DNA from: CAIOZW01 sp049317725
GTDB lineage: Bacteria; Acidobacteriota; Blastocatellia; RBC074
NCBI GenBank assembly: GCA_049317725.1
Contig: JBMOHS010000019.1
Span: forward strand, 1 to 34,107
Direction: 5' to 3'
DNA: 34,107 nt
Shown one piece after another: positions 27,689 to 34,107 of the stretch. How positions within the stretch are numbered: position 1 is the stretch's first letter; the number at the start of each line of letters is the position of its first letter. The notes beneath the pieces were generated by a model. It was not told the DNA's origin and did not search any database. It saw nothing but the letters and a program-made list of their open reading frames with translations. A program made the position numbers and the translations under genes.

Positions 27689-27793
27689 ATGACAACAATC
27701 GATCGCTTGCTCGACGAGTTACAAAAGTTGGCCTCCGCAAGGAGTCACTCGTCGCAGGAATTGTTGTTGTCTCTTCGCGCGGGGTGGGACTGA
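27689..27793 (+). CDS. Possible 34-residue small ORF over the sufB-upstream hairpin
   Basis: ATG 27689 opens a frame of 34 codons ending at TGA 27791-27793, giving MTTIDRLLDELQKLASARSH and then a Ser/Leu-rich end. The composition is protein-like (amphipathic helix), but there is no ribosome binding site. The frame lies exactly over a predicted RNA hairpin that explains the sequence equally well. I list it only because a leader peptide in this position would be regulatory. Confidence 0.15.
   Translation: MTTIDRLLDELQKLASARSHSSQELLLSLRAGWD
27691..27771 (+). promoter_or_regulatory. Nested-stem RNA element upstream of sufB
   Basis: Three concentric complementary pairs fit one hairpin: GACAACAA (27691-27698) with TTGTTGTC (27764-27771); CGACGAGT (27712-27719) with ACTCGTCG (27747-27754); and CTCC/GGAG closed by a GCAA (GNRA) tetraloop near 27733-27744. 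Internal loops separate them. The 3' side is U-rich, so it could be a terminator for the membrane-protein gene or a regulatory leader of sufB, whose start is 115 nt downstream. It matches no RNA family I can name. Confidence 0.5.
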
Positions 27794-27885
27794 CGCCCCA
27801 ATCGTGTTGACTAAGGTTCGCATCACAAGGAGCCGCCGTCGACGGGCCAAGCCCATCCGGTCACAACTGGCAGGGACAGGAGCTT

Positions 27886-29319
27886 ATGAGCAGTATCGAA
27901 GCAATTGCCAATCAAGAATACAAGTACGGTTTTGTCACTGAGATCGAGTCAGAGACAATTCCTCGGGGTCTTAATGAGGGGGTCATCCGGACCATCTCCG
28001 CCAAGAAGAATGAGCCGGAGTGGATGCTCGAGTGGCGGCTGAAGGCGTACCGTCATTGGTTGACGATGACGGAACCCGAGTGGGCCGCTGTCTCCTACCC
28101 GAAGATCGATTTTCAGGACATCATCTACTATTCGGCACCGAAACCGAAGGAGAAGAAGCAGAGTCTTGACGAGGTCGATCCCCAACTGCTCGACACCTTC
28201 GAGAAGCTGGGAATCCCGCTCCACGAACAGAAGATGCTCGCCAACGTCGCGGTCGACGCCATCTTCGACAGCGTCTCGGTCGCCACGACGTTCAAGGAGA
28301 AGTTGGCGAAAGAAGGGGTCATCTTCTGCTCCTTCTCAGAAGCGGTTCACGAGCACCCGGAGTTGATCCAGAAGTATATCGGGTCAGTTGTCCCCTACAC
28401 CGACAACTTCTATGCTGCGCTCAATTCCGCGGTCTTTTCGGATGGATCTTTCTGCTACATCCCGAAGGGAGTCCGTTGTCCGATGGAACTCTCGTCGTAT
28501 TTTCGCATCAACAACGCCGAGTCAGGACAGTTCGAGCGGACGTTGATCGTTGCCGAGGAGGGAAGTTACGTCAGCTATCTCGAAGGCTGTACTGCGCCGA
28601 AGTTTGACAAGAACCAACTGCACGCTGCGGTAGTTGAACTGGTCGCGCTTGATCACGCCGAGATCAAGTACTCAACGGTGCAGAACTGGTATGCCGGGGA
28701 TGAGGAAGGCCGTGGGGGGATCTACAACTTCGTGACCAAGCGTGGGAAATGCGCCGGGGCGCACTCCAAGATCTCCTGGACCCAAGTCGAAACGGGCTCG
28801 GCGATCACCTGGAAGTACCCGAGTTGCATCCTGCAGGGGGACCATTCGATCGGCGAGTTCTACTCGGTCGCCTTGACCAATCACCTGCAGCAAGCGGACA
28901 CGGGAACGAAGATGATCCACGTCGGGAAGAATACGCGGAGCCGCATCATCTCGAAGGGAATCTCGGCAGGCAAGTCGACGAACAGCTACCGCGGTCTGGT
29001 CAAAGTTCTCCCGAAAGCGGAGAATGCACGCAACTTTTCACAGTGCGACTCGCTGCTGATCGGCAGTCGTTGCGGTGCGAACACTTTTCCCTATATCGAG
29101 GTCGGGAATCAGACGGCTCGGATCGAGCATGAAGCGTCGACCTCGAAGATCAGCGAAGAACAGATCTTCTATTTCAACCAACGTGGGATTTCGACTGAGG
29201 ATGCCGTCAACATGATCATCAACGGCTTCTGCAAGGAGGTCTTTCGCGAGCTGCCGATGGAGTTTGCCGTCGAGGCAACCCGTCTCCTCGGATTGAAGCT
29301 GGAAGGCAGCGTCGGCTAG
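27886..29319 (+). CDS. sufB: SufB, Fe-S cluster assembly scaffold subunit
   Basis: SufB is the scaffold core of the SufBCD complex on which Fe-S clusters are assembled in the cytoplasm. The length of 477 residues and the sequence are typical. The N-terminal YKYGFVTEIESETIPRGLNEGVIR, the central YIPKGVRCPMELSSYFRIN, the beta-helix core TLIVAEEGSYVSYLEGCTAP, and the C-terminal QCDSLLIGSRCGANTFPYIEV with IEHEASTSKISEEQIFYFNQRG are conserved. The last cysteine region is where the nascent cluster is held. AGGAG lies 4 nt before ATG 27886. It heads the sufB-ridA-sufC-sufD-sufS-sufU run. Confidence 0.97.
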   Translation: MSSIEAIANQEYKYGFVTEIESETIPRGLNEGVIRTISAKKNEPEWMLEWRLKAYRHWLTMTEPEWAAVSYPKIDFQDIIYYSAPKPKEKKQSLDEVDPQLLDTFEKLGIPLHEQKMLANVAVDAIFDSVSVATTFKEKLAKEGVIFCSFSEAVHEHPELIQKYIGSVVPYTDNFYAALNSAVFSDGSFCYIPKGVRCPMELSSYFRINNAESGQFERTLIVAEEGSYVSYLEGCTAPKFDKNQLHAAVVELVALDHAEIKYSTVQNWYAGDEEGRGGIYNFVTKRGKCAGAHSKISWTQVETGSAITWKYPSCILQGDHSIGEFYSVALTNHLQQADTGTKMIHVGKNTRSRIISKGISAGKSTNSYRGLVKVLPKAENARNFSQCDSLLIGSRCGANTFPYIEVGNQTARIEHEASTSKISEEQIFYFNQRGISTEDAVNMIINGFCKEVFRELPMEFAVEATRLLGLKLEGSVG

Positions 29320-29436
29320 AAGATTGACGAGGCACGCGGTCGACACCCCCCGGATTTCTCGGGCACGAGGCGTGACGGGTGCCTATAGAACCAACCCATG
29401 TCCCCTCTGCGGGTGACCAGACGGAAGAAGAAGGCG

Positions 29437-29889
29437 ATGAGCGACAAGATATCAGAGACGGAAGCGATCCTCCCACCGGTGCCCGAGGCGGCCGGGAATT
29501 ATGTTCACGCCGTGCGGACAGGGAATCTTCTCTACCTCGCGGGCAAGGGGCCAACGGCGACCGGCAAAGTGGGTGCCGAATACACCCTTGAAGAGGGCTA
29601 CCAGTTCGCCCGCGAGACGGGAATGATCCTGCTGGCGGTCTTAAAACAGGAGCTGGGGACCCTGCGTCGGGTCGAGCGTGTGGTCAAGGTGCTGGGCATG
29701 GTCAATGCCACCCCTGACTTTGGAGACCACCCCAAGGTGATCAATGGATGCTCGGACCTCTTTGTCGAGGTCTTTGGAGAGCGCGGACGGCACGCGCGGT
29801 CGGCAGTGGGAATGGGTTCGCTCCCGCACAACATCCCGGTCGAGATCGAAGCGATCTTCGAAGTGAGTGACGAGAGTACCACTTCGTGA
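29437..29889 (+). CDS. RidA/YjgF-family protein within the suf operon
   Basis: This is a 150-residue protein of the RidA (YjgF/YER057c/UK114) superfamily, YjgF-like second subgroup. The N-terminal VPEAAGNYVHAVRTGNLLYLAGKGP is family-typical. The C-terminal segment RHARSAVGMGSLPHNIPVEIEAIFEV carries the conserved Arg and Glu of the active cleft. True RidA deaminates reactive enamines such as 2-aminoacrylate, shielding PLP enzymes; not every subgroup member has this activity. ATG 29437 is preceded by GAAGAAGGC; an upstream frame opening at 29398 adds only a basic stretch. It sits between sufB and sufC, an unusual place. The link to SufS, a PLP enzyme that handles cysteine, is inferred. Confidence 0.88.
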   Translation: MSDKISETEAILPPVPEAAGNYVHAVRTGNLLYLAGKGPTATGKVGAEYTLEEGYQFARETGMILLAVLKQELGTLRRVERVVKVLGMVNATPDFGDHPKVINGCSDLFVEVFGERGRHARSAVGMGSLPHNIPVEIEAIFEVSDESTTS

Positions 29890-29980
29890 TGGAGGAATTG
29901 ACGAGAATTCCCAGGGGGTGACCGAAGTGAGCCGCCAAAGCGGCAGCGATAGCGCAACAAACAGAAGAAGGAGAGGGGCC

Positions 29981-30736
29981 GTGCTGGAAATACGCGATCT
30001 TCACGCAACGATTAATGGAAAAGAGATCCTGCGAGGGTTGAGTTTGAGCGTGCGAGCTGGAGAGATCCACGCCATCATGGGACCGAACGGGTCGGGGAAG
30101 AGCACCTTGGCGAAGGTCTTGGCGGGCCACCCCTCCTACGAGGTGACGGGCGGCGAAGTACTCTTCGAGGGGCGTAATCTATTGGAGCTCGCGCCGGATG
30201 AGCGGGCCCGCCTCGGCGTCTTTCTCGCCTTTCAGTATCCGATCGAGATCCCTGGGGTGAGCAACGCCAACTTCCTGCGGATGGCCTATAACGAAAAGGC
30301 TCGTCACGAAGGGCGGGAGGAGCTTGACCCCCTTGAGTTCGATGATCTGCTTCGGGAGAAGATGAAGGTCGTCGAGATGGAGCAGCGCTTCATCGACCGG
30401 GCGGTCAACGAGGGGTTCTCGGGAGGAGAGAAGAAACGGAACGAGATCCTGCAGATGGCCGTGCTGGACCCGAAATTGGCGATTCTGGATGAGACCGATT
30501 CGGGGCTCGACATCGATGCGCTGCGGATCGTCGCGCACGGTGTCAACCAGCTCGCCTCCCCGGACAATGCAATCATCTTGGTGACCCACTACCAACGGTT
30601 GCTGACCTATATCGAGCCGCATTACGTGCACGTCCTCTACCAAGGGCGGATTGTCCGCTCTGGGGGCAAGGACTTGGCGCTCGAACTCGAGACGAAGGGG
30701 TACGATTGGATTCGTGCCGCCGTCGCTGGGGCCTGA
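29981..30736 (+). CDS. sufC: SufC, SUF-associated ATPase
   Basis: SufC is a cytosolic ABC-type ATPase that drives conformational change in the SufBCD scaffold. Walker A GPNGSGKS is at residues 34-41. The SufC-typical signature is NEGFSGGEKKRNEI, Walker B is LAILDETDSGLD, and the switch histidine is in LVTHYQRLL. Length is 251 residues, as expected. Translation begins at GTG 29981: AAGGAG lies 7 nt upstream and VLEIRDLHATI aligns to the family N-terminus. The 91-nt gap after ridA has a small GCCGC/GCGGC hairpin (29931-29944). The stop overlaps an in-frame ATG of the sufD frame by one base. Confidence 0.97.
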   Translation: MLEIRDLHATINGKEILRGLSLSVRAGEIHAIMGPNGSGKSTLAKVLAGHPSYEVTGGEVLFEGRNLLELAPDERARLGVFLAFQYPIEIPGVSNANFLRMAYNEKARHEGREELDPLEFDDLLREKMKVVEMEQRFIDRAVNEGFSGGEKKRNEILQMAVLDPKLAILDETDSGLDIDALRIVAHGVNQLASPDNAIILVTHYQRLLTYIEPHYVHVLYQGRIVRSGGKDLALELETKGYDWIRAAVAGA

Positions 30737-30768
30737 TGACCGGAACCGGGAGAGGAGGAACGAGAGAG

Positions 30769-32109
30769 ATGCACCAAGCGGCCAAGGAGAAAGAGAACTA
30801 TTCATCGGCTTGTCGTGCCTTCGCCAAGACCCGCGAGGGGGGTGACCCTGCCTGGTTACGAAAGGTTCGGGAAGATGCCTACGCCGCCTTTCAGCGGCTC
30901 GATTTTCCAACCACCCAAGAGGAAGCGTGGAAGTCGACCAACGTGGCACCGCTTCTCCGGATTCCCTTTCGGCAGCTCTTCGATCTGGCCCCGGACTTTC
31001 TGCCAGCGGGTTTGATCGAGGAACGAACTCTCCCAGAGACGAGGGAGAGCCGACTGGTCTTCATCAATGGGATCTTTGCGCCGGGACTCTCGCGGTTGGA
31101 TGGGATTCCGGAACGGGTGTTGGTCAAGAATTTCAGCGAGTTGGATGAGGAAGAGCGGTCCATTCTCCAGAACCATTTGGGGAAGCAGGCCTCTTGGGAA
31201 GAGGATGCCTTTCTGGCACTCAACACGGCGCTGCTGGGAGATGGCGCGTTGGTCTATCTGCCGCGCGGGCGAGTCGTCGACGTGCCGATCGAAATCCTCT
31301 ATCTGACGACTTCGGAAGAGCCGATCGTCTCATACCCACGAATCCTGGTGGTGGCGGAAGAAGGTTCGATGGCGACCATTATCGAGCGGTACGGGTCTCG
31401 ATCCTCCAACGTCTATTTCACCAACGCGGTGACAGAGGTTGTACTCGGGCAACAGGCCTCGCTGGTCCACTACCGCCTGCAGCTCGAGAGCAATCAAGCC
31501 TACCACCTGGGAACGACCCGGGTGGCACTCGACCGTCAGAGCCGCTACGAATCCTTCGCCGTGTCGCTGGGAAGCGGGCTTGGTCGACACAGCCTGACGG
31601 TCTCCCTGGCAGGAGAAGAGGCCGAGGCGAAGCTCGACGGACTCTACGTCGCGACAGGACGTCAGCTCCTTGATCACCACACCGAACTCGACCACCGGTC
31701 GCCCCATTGTCGAAGCGATCAGTACTACAAAGGAATGCTCGATGACCAAGCACGGGCCATCTTCAATGGCAAGGTGCTGGTCCGGGAGGGGGCAATGTTG
31801 ACCGACGCCCGGCAGCTCAACAAGAATCTGCTCCTCTCGACCACCGCCAAGGTCGACACACGCCCCCAACTGGAGATCCTCGCCGATGACGTCAAGTGCG
31901 CCCACGGAGCGACGATCGGTCAGTTGGAGGAGGAGGAGCTCTTCTATCTTGCCAGCCGTGGGATTCCGCCGGGACGGGCCAAGGCCCTCCTCACCTATGG
32001 ATTTGCCGAAGACCTGATCGCCCGGCTACGCATCGGCTCGCTCCGCGAGGAGCTCGATCGAATTGTTCTCGAAAAGTTGCATCAAAGCCTGGAGGGAGAA
32101 TCGGCATGA
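30769..32109 (+). CDS. sufD: SufD, Fe-S cluster assembly scaffold subunit
   Basis: SufD pairs with SufB in the SufBC2D scaffold and helps iron entry. It is a 446-residue beta-helix protein. Family marks include EEAWKSTNVAPLL near the N-terminus, VFINGIFAPGLS, RILVVAEEGSMATIIERY, LDHRSPHCRSDQYYKGMLDD, and the C-terminal CAHGATIGQLEEEELFYLASRGIP (SufB/SufD signature). I chose ATG 30769, which follows GAGGAGG by about 10 nt; ATG 30736, overlapping the sufC stop, is an alternative adding 11 residues. The 3' end overlaps the sufS start by 4 nt (ATGA). Confidence 0.95.
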   Translation: MHQAAKEKENYSSACRAFAKTREGGDPAWLRKVREDAYAAFQRLDFPTTQEEAWKSTNVAPLLRIPFRQLFDLAPDFLPAGLIEERTLPETRESRLVFINGIFAPGLSRLDGIPERVLVKNFSELDEEERSILQNHLGKQASWEEDAFLALNTALLGDGALVYLPRGRVVDVPIEILYLTTSEEPIVSYPRILVVAEEGSMATIIERYGSRSSNVYFTNAVTEVVLGQQASLVHYRLQLESNQAYHLGTTRVALDRQSRYESFAVSLGSGLGRHSLTVSLAGEEAEAKLDGLYVATGRQLLDHHTELDHRSPHCRSDQYYKGMLDDQARAIFNGKVLVREGAMLTDARQLNKNLLLSTTAKVDTRPQLEILADDVKCAHGATIGQLEEEELFYLASRGIPPGRAKALLTYGFAEDLIARLRIGSLREELDRIVLEKLHQSLEGESA

Positions 32110-33374
32110 AAGGTGCGGTCAGCGAAACACAGCCTCTCAGGGAGAAGGCAACTCCGTTCGATATCGAGCGGATTCGGGAGGATTTTCCCATCCTCGGTAA
32201 GGTGATCAAGGGGCACCCTCTGGTCTACCTCGACAGCGCGGCGACGACGCAACGACCGACGGTGGTGATCGAGGCCGTCGATCGCTTTTATCGTGAGCAG
32301 AACGCCAATGTCCACCGGGGGGTTCACCATCTCAGCGAGGTGGCGACCCGGGAGTTCGACTCGGCACGGGTCAAGGTGCAGCGGTTTCTCAACGCTGCCG
32401 AATCGCACGAGATCATTCTGACCCACGGGGTGACGGAGAGCATCAACCTCGTCGCCCACTCCTACGGGGCCAAGTTCGTTGGCGCCGGCGACGAGATTCT
32501 GCTGACGACGATGGAACACCACTCGAACATCGTGCCGTGGCAGATGTTGGCCGAGCGCACTGGCGCGAAGGTGCGGGCCATTCCGATCGACGAACGGGGC
32601 GAAGTCCGCCTCGAAGAGTATGAGAAGATGCTCCATCCGGGTGTCAAACTGGTCGGAGTCGTCCACATCTCGAACGCGCTCGGCACCATCAACCCAGTGC
32701 GGACGATGATCGAGATGGCCCATCGTCACGGGATCCCTGTGCTGGTCGATGGGGCCCAGGCGACCCCTCACGTCAAGGTCGACGTGCAGGCGCTCGATTG
32801 CGACTTCTACGCCTTCTCGGGGCACAAGCTCTGTGGACCAACCGGGGTGGGGGTCCTCTATGGGAAGACACGCTGGCTTGAAGCGATGCCGCCATTCCTC
32901 GGGGGGGGCGACATGATCCTCTCGGTCAGCTTTGAGAAGACGACCTACAATGCCCTGCCCTACAAGTTTGAAGCGGGAACACCCCCGATCGCCAGCGTCA
33001 TCGGGCTGGGCGCAGCAATCGACTACGTGACGTCGCTTGGATACGAGCAGATCACGGCCTACGAGAAGGAGCTCCTCGATTACGCAACGGCGACAGTCGG
33101 TGCGATCCCAGGGCTGCGGATCATCGGAACCGCGCGGGAGAAAGCGGGGGTGCTCTCCTTCCTTCTCGATGAGATTCACCCCCACGACATCGGGACGCTC
33201 CTCGACCAGGAGGGGGTCGCTGTCCGGGCAGGCCACCACTGCGCGCAGCCGGCGATGAAGTTCTTTGGCGTTCCGGCGACGACCCGGGCGTCATTTGCCT
33301 TCTACAACACGCGCGAAGAGATCGACGCGCTCGTCAATGCCCTTCACAAAGTCAAACAGATCTTCAGCCTGTAA
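32106..33374 (+). CDS. sufS: SufS, cysteine desulfurase
   Basis: SufS is a PLP-dependent type II cysteine desulfurase that removes sulfur from cysteine as a persulfide. Length is 422 residues. Recognisable segments are VYLDSAATTQRP, QNANVHRGVHHLSEVAT, the PLP histidine region TTMEHHSNIVPWQ, the Schiff-base lysine in GHKLCGPTG (about K241), and the active-site cysteine in VRAGHHCAQPAM (about C379). It starts at ATG 32106 overlapping the sufD stop, so translation is coupled. Together with SufU downstream it forms a two-component sulfur supply as known in Firmicutes and several other phyla. Confidence 0.97.
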   Translation: MKGAVSETQPLREKATPFDIERIREDFPILGKVIKGHPLVYLDSAATTQRPTVVIEAVDRFYREQNANVHRGVHHLSEVATREFDSARVKVQRFLNAAESHEIILTHGVTESINLVAHSYGAKFVGAGDEILLTTMEHHSNIVPWQMLAERTGAKVRAIPIDERGEVRLEEYEKMLHPGVKLVGVVHISNALGTINPVRTMIEMAHRHGIPVLVDGAQATPHVKVDVQALDCDFYAFSGHKLCGPTGVGVLYGKTRWLEAMPPFLGGGDMILSVSFEKTTYNALPYKFEAGTPPIASVIGLGAAIDYVTSLGYEQITAYEKELLDYATATVGAIPGLRIIGTAREKAGVLSFLLDEIHPHDIGTLLDQEGVAVRAGHHCAQPAMKFFGVPATTRASFAFYNTREEIDALVNALHKVKQIFSL

Positions 33375-33437
33375 GGGCAGGGGACACGAGGAGAGAGTAC
33401 GGGAAGAGCCCGACCGAGCCGGGACAACGGAACGCAT

Positions 33438-33893
33438 ATGGCAGAGAGCAGCGAACTGTATCAACAGGTGATTCTGGACCACAACCGCAAGCCGCGGAAC
33501 TTTGGGGTTCTCCCGACGGCCAACCGCGAACAGTTGGGGCACAACCCCCTCTGTGGCGATGAATTGACCGTCTACCTGGAGATGGATGGAGAGACGATCC
33601 GGGACATCTCTTTTCAAGGGAGCGGCTGCGCAATCTCGAAGGCGTCCGCCTCGATGATGACCGCCGCGGTCAAAGGAAAGACGATCGCCGAAGCAGAGAC
33701 CCTCTTCGAAGAGTTTCACCGAATGGTCAAGGGGGAGATGGATCCGGCGACGACCGAGCACCATCTCGGCCGCTTGACGATCTTGGCGGGAGTTCGGGAG
33801 TTTCCGGCCCGCGTCAAGTGCGCCAGCCTCTCCTGGCACACGCTCCACGCCGCACTCGAAGGACGGCACGAGGCGCTGCTGATCGAAGAGTAG
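33438..33893 (+). CDS. sufU: SufU, zinc-dependent sulfurtransferase
   Basis: SufU accepts persulfide sulfur from SufS and passes it on to SufBCD. The protein is 151 residues. The zinc ligands are intact: C39 and D41 in NPLCGDE, C64 in GSGCAISKAS and C128 in RVKCASLSW. The roughly 20-residue insertion before the last cysteine and the absence of the IscU-type histidine next to it separate SufU from IscU. ATG 33438 lies 63 bp after the sufS stop with a weak AACGGAACG upstream. A heptamer repeat array begins 4 bp after its stop. Confidence 0.95.
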   Translation: MAESSELYQQVILDHNRKPRNFGVLPTANREQLGHNPLCGDELTVYLEMDGETIRDISFQGSGCAISKASASMMTAAVKGKTIAEAETLFEEFHRMVKGEMDPATTEHHLGRLTILAGVREFPARVKCASLSWHTLHAALEGRHEALLIEE

Positions 33894-33897
33894 GCGG

Positions 33898-33960
33898 TGG
33901 AGAATTGAAAATGGAGAATTGAAAATGGAGAATGGAGAATGGAGAATGGAGAATGGAGAA
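33898..33960 (+). repeat. Heptanucleotide tandem repeat (TGGAGAA/TTGAAAA)
   Basis: Nine consecutive 7-nt units lie in strict register from 33898 to 33960. Units 1, 3 and 5-9 are TGGAGAA; units 2 and 4 are TTGAAAA. The purine-rich form resembles the array at 1-56. It begins 4 bp downstream of sufU. Confidence 0.95.
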
Positions 33961-34021
33961 TGATCTGAAAGAAATAGTTCCCCGCCTCCACGAGATTGGG
34001 GCAAGCACAAGCCCTGGGTGC

Positions 34022-34038
34022 GCGGGCCTCCGGCCCGC
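34022..34038. terminator. GC-rich hairpin downstream of the suf locus
   Basis: GCGGGCC (34022-34028) and GGCCCGC (34032-34038) form a perfect 7-bp stem with a 3-nt loop (TCC), in a non-coding stretch about 130 bp after sufU. There is no T-run, only pyrimidine-rich sequence. It may end the suf transcript or be a dispersed GC-rich palindromic element. Confidence 0.4.
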
Positions 34039-34107
34039 CTCCTATCCGATCAAGGCACTCAGGGCGGCGCGTCCCCTTGCCTCTCCCCTCTTTCCCCCCT
34101 TCGCGTC

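Noticed and set aside
27691..27771. Nested stems considered as a tRNA or an integron attC site
   Set aside because: There is no T-loop GTTCGA motif or cloverleaf spacing for a tRNA, and the ends do not match the attC core consensus (RYYYAAC/GTTRRRY).
32082..33239. A minus-strand open frame of 385 codons antisense to sufS
   Set aside because: SufS is unambiguous on the plus strand.

Overview
The window is ordinary-looking bacterial chromosome with moderately high GC. It carries 21 protein-coding genes with clear or reasonable support. I see no rRNA, tRNA, CRISPR array, transposase, integrase or prophage gene. The gene set suggests a diderm, aerobic or microaerobic bacterium: RecF/GyrB/DnaG/RpoD housekeeping genes, a GyrB with the long C-terminal insertion typical of many Gram-negative lineages, a periplasmic c-type cytochrome, a Tat-like signal, and a SUF Fe-S assembly locus using the SufS/SufU pair. 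I cannot assign a phylum with confidence.

Layout. Positions 1-56 are a heptanucleotide repeat array. Positions 84-2618 (+) encode rsmD, coaD and a class I aminotransferase. A hairpin lies between the aminotransferase and a convergent RluF-like pseudouridine synthase (2663-3445, -). A gap of about 740 bp follows, then a 980-residue secreted glycine-rich/DUF11 protein (4188-7130, +), a long-stem terminator, RNase R and a monohaem cytochrome c (7318-10077, +). A GC-rich hairpin separates these from proS and a SAM methyltransferase (10154-12740, -). Next comes the minus-strand information-processing block: mutS2-dnaG-rpoD (12960-19279), preceded by a near-consensus sigma-70 promoter, then recF, gyrB and a DUF1186/SEC-C protein (19547-24319).

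From 24485 everything reads on the plus strand: a small Tat-like cysteine-motif protein, an Rrf2-family regulator with three candidate Fe-S cysteines, a large GT-C-like membrane protein, then sufB, a RidA-family gene, sufC, sufD, sufS and sufU. The suf genes are closely spaced or overlapping and should form one unit that builds Fe-S clusters: SufS/SufU supply sulfur and SufBCD is the scaffold. The Rrf2 protein is the obvious candidate sensor. RidA lies inside the suf unit and may protect PLP enzymes such as SufS.

The most unusual features are these: purine-rich heptamer arrays in strict 7-nt register at three places (1-56, 11971-12012, 33898-33960); a nested-stem element with a GCAA tetraloop upstream of sufB; ridA inside suf; a G-quadruplex-type run inside the Rrf2 gene; and a Tat-like gene whose start codon abuts a hairpin with no Shine-Dalgarno site. 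I did not find a convincing new multi-gene defence or metabolic system.
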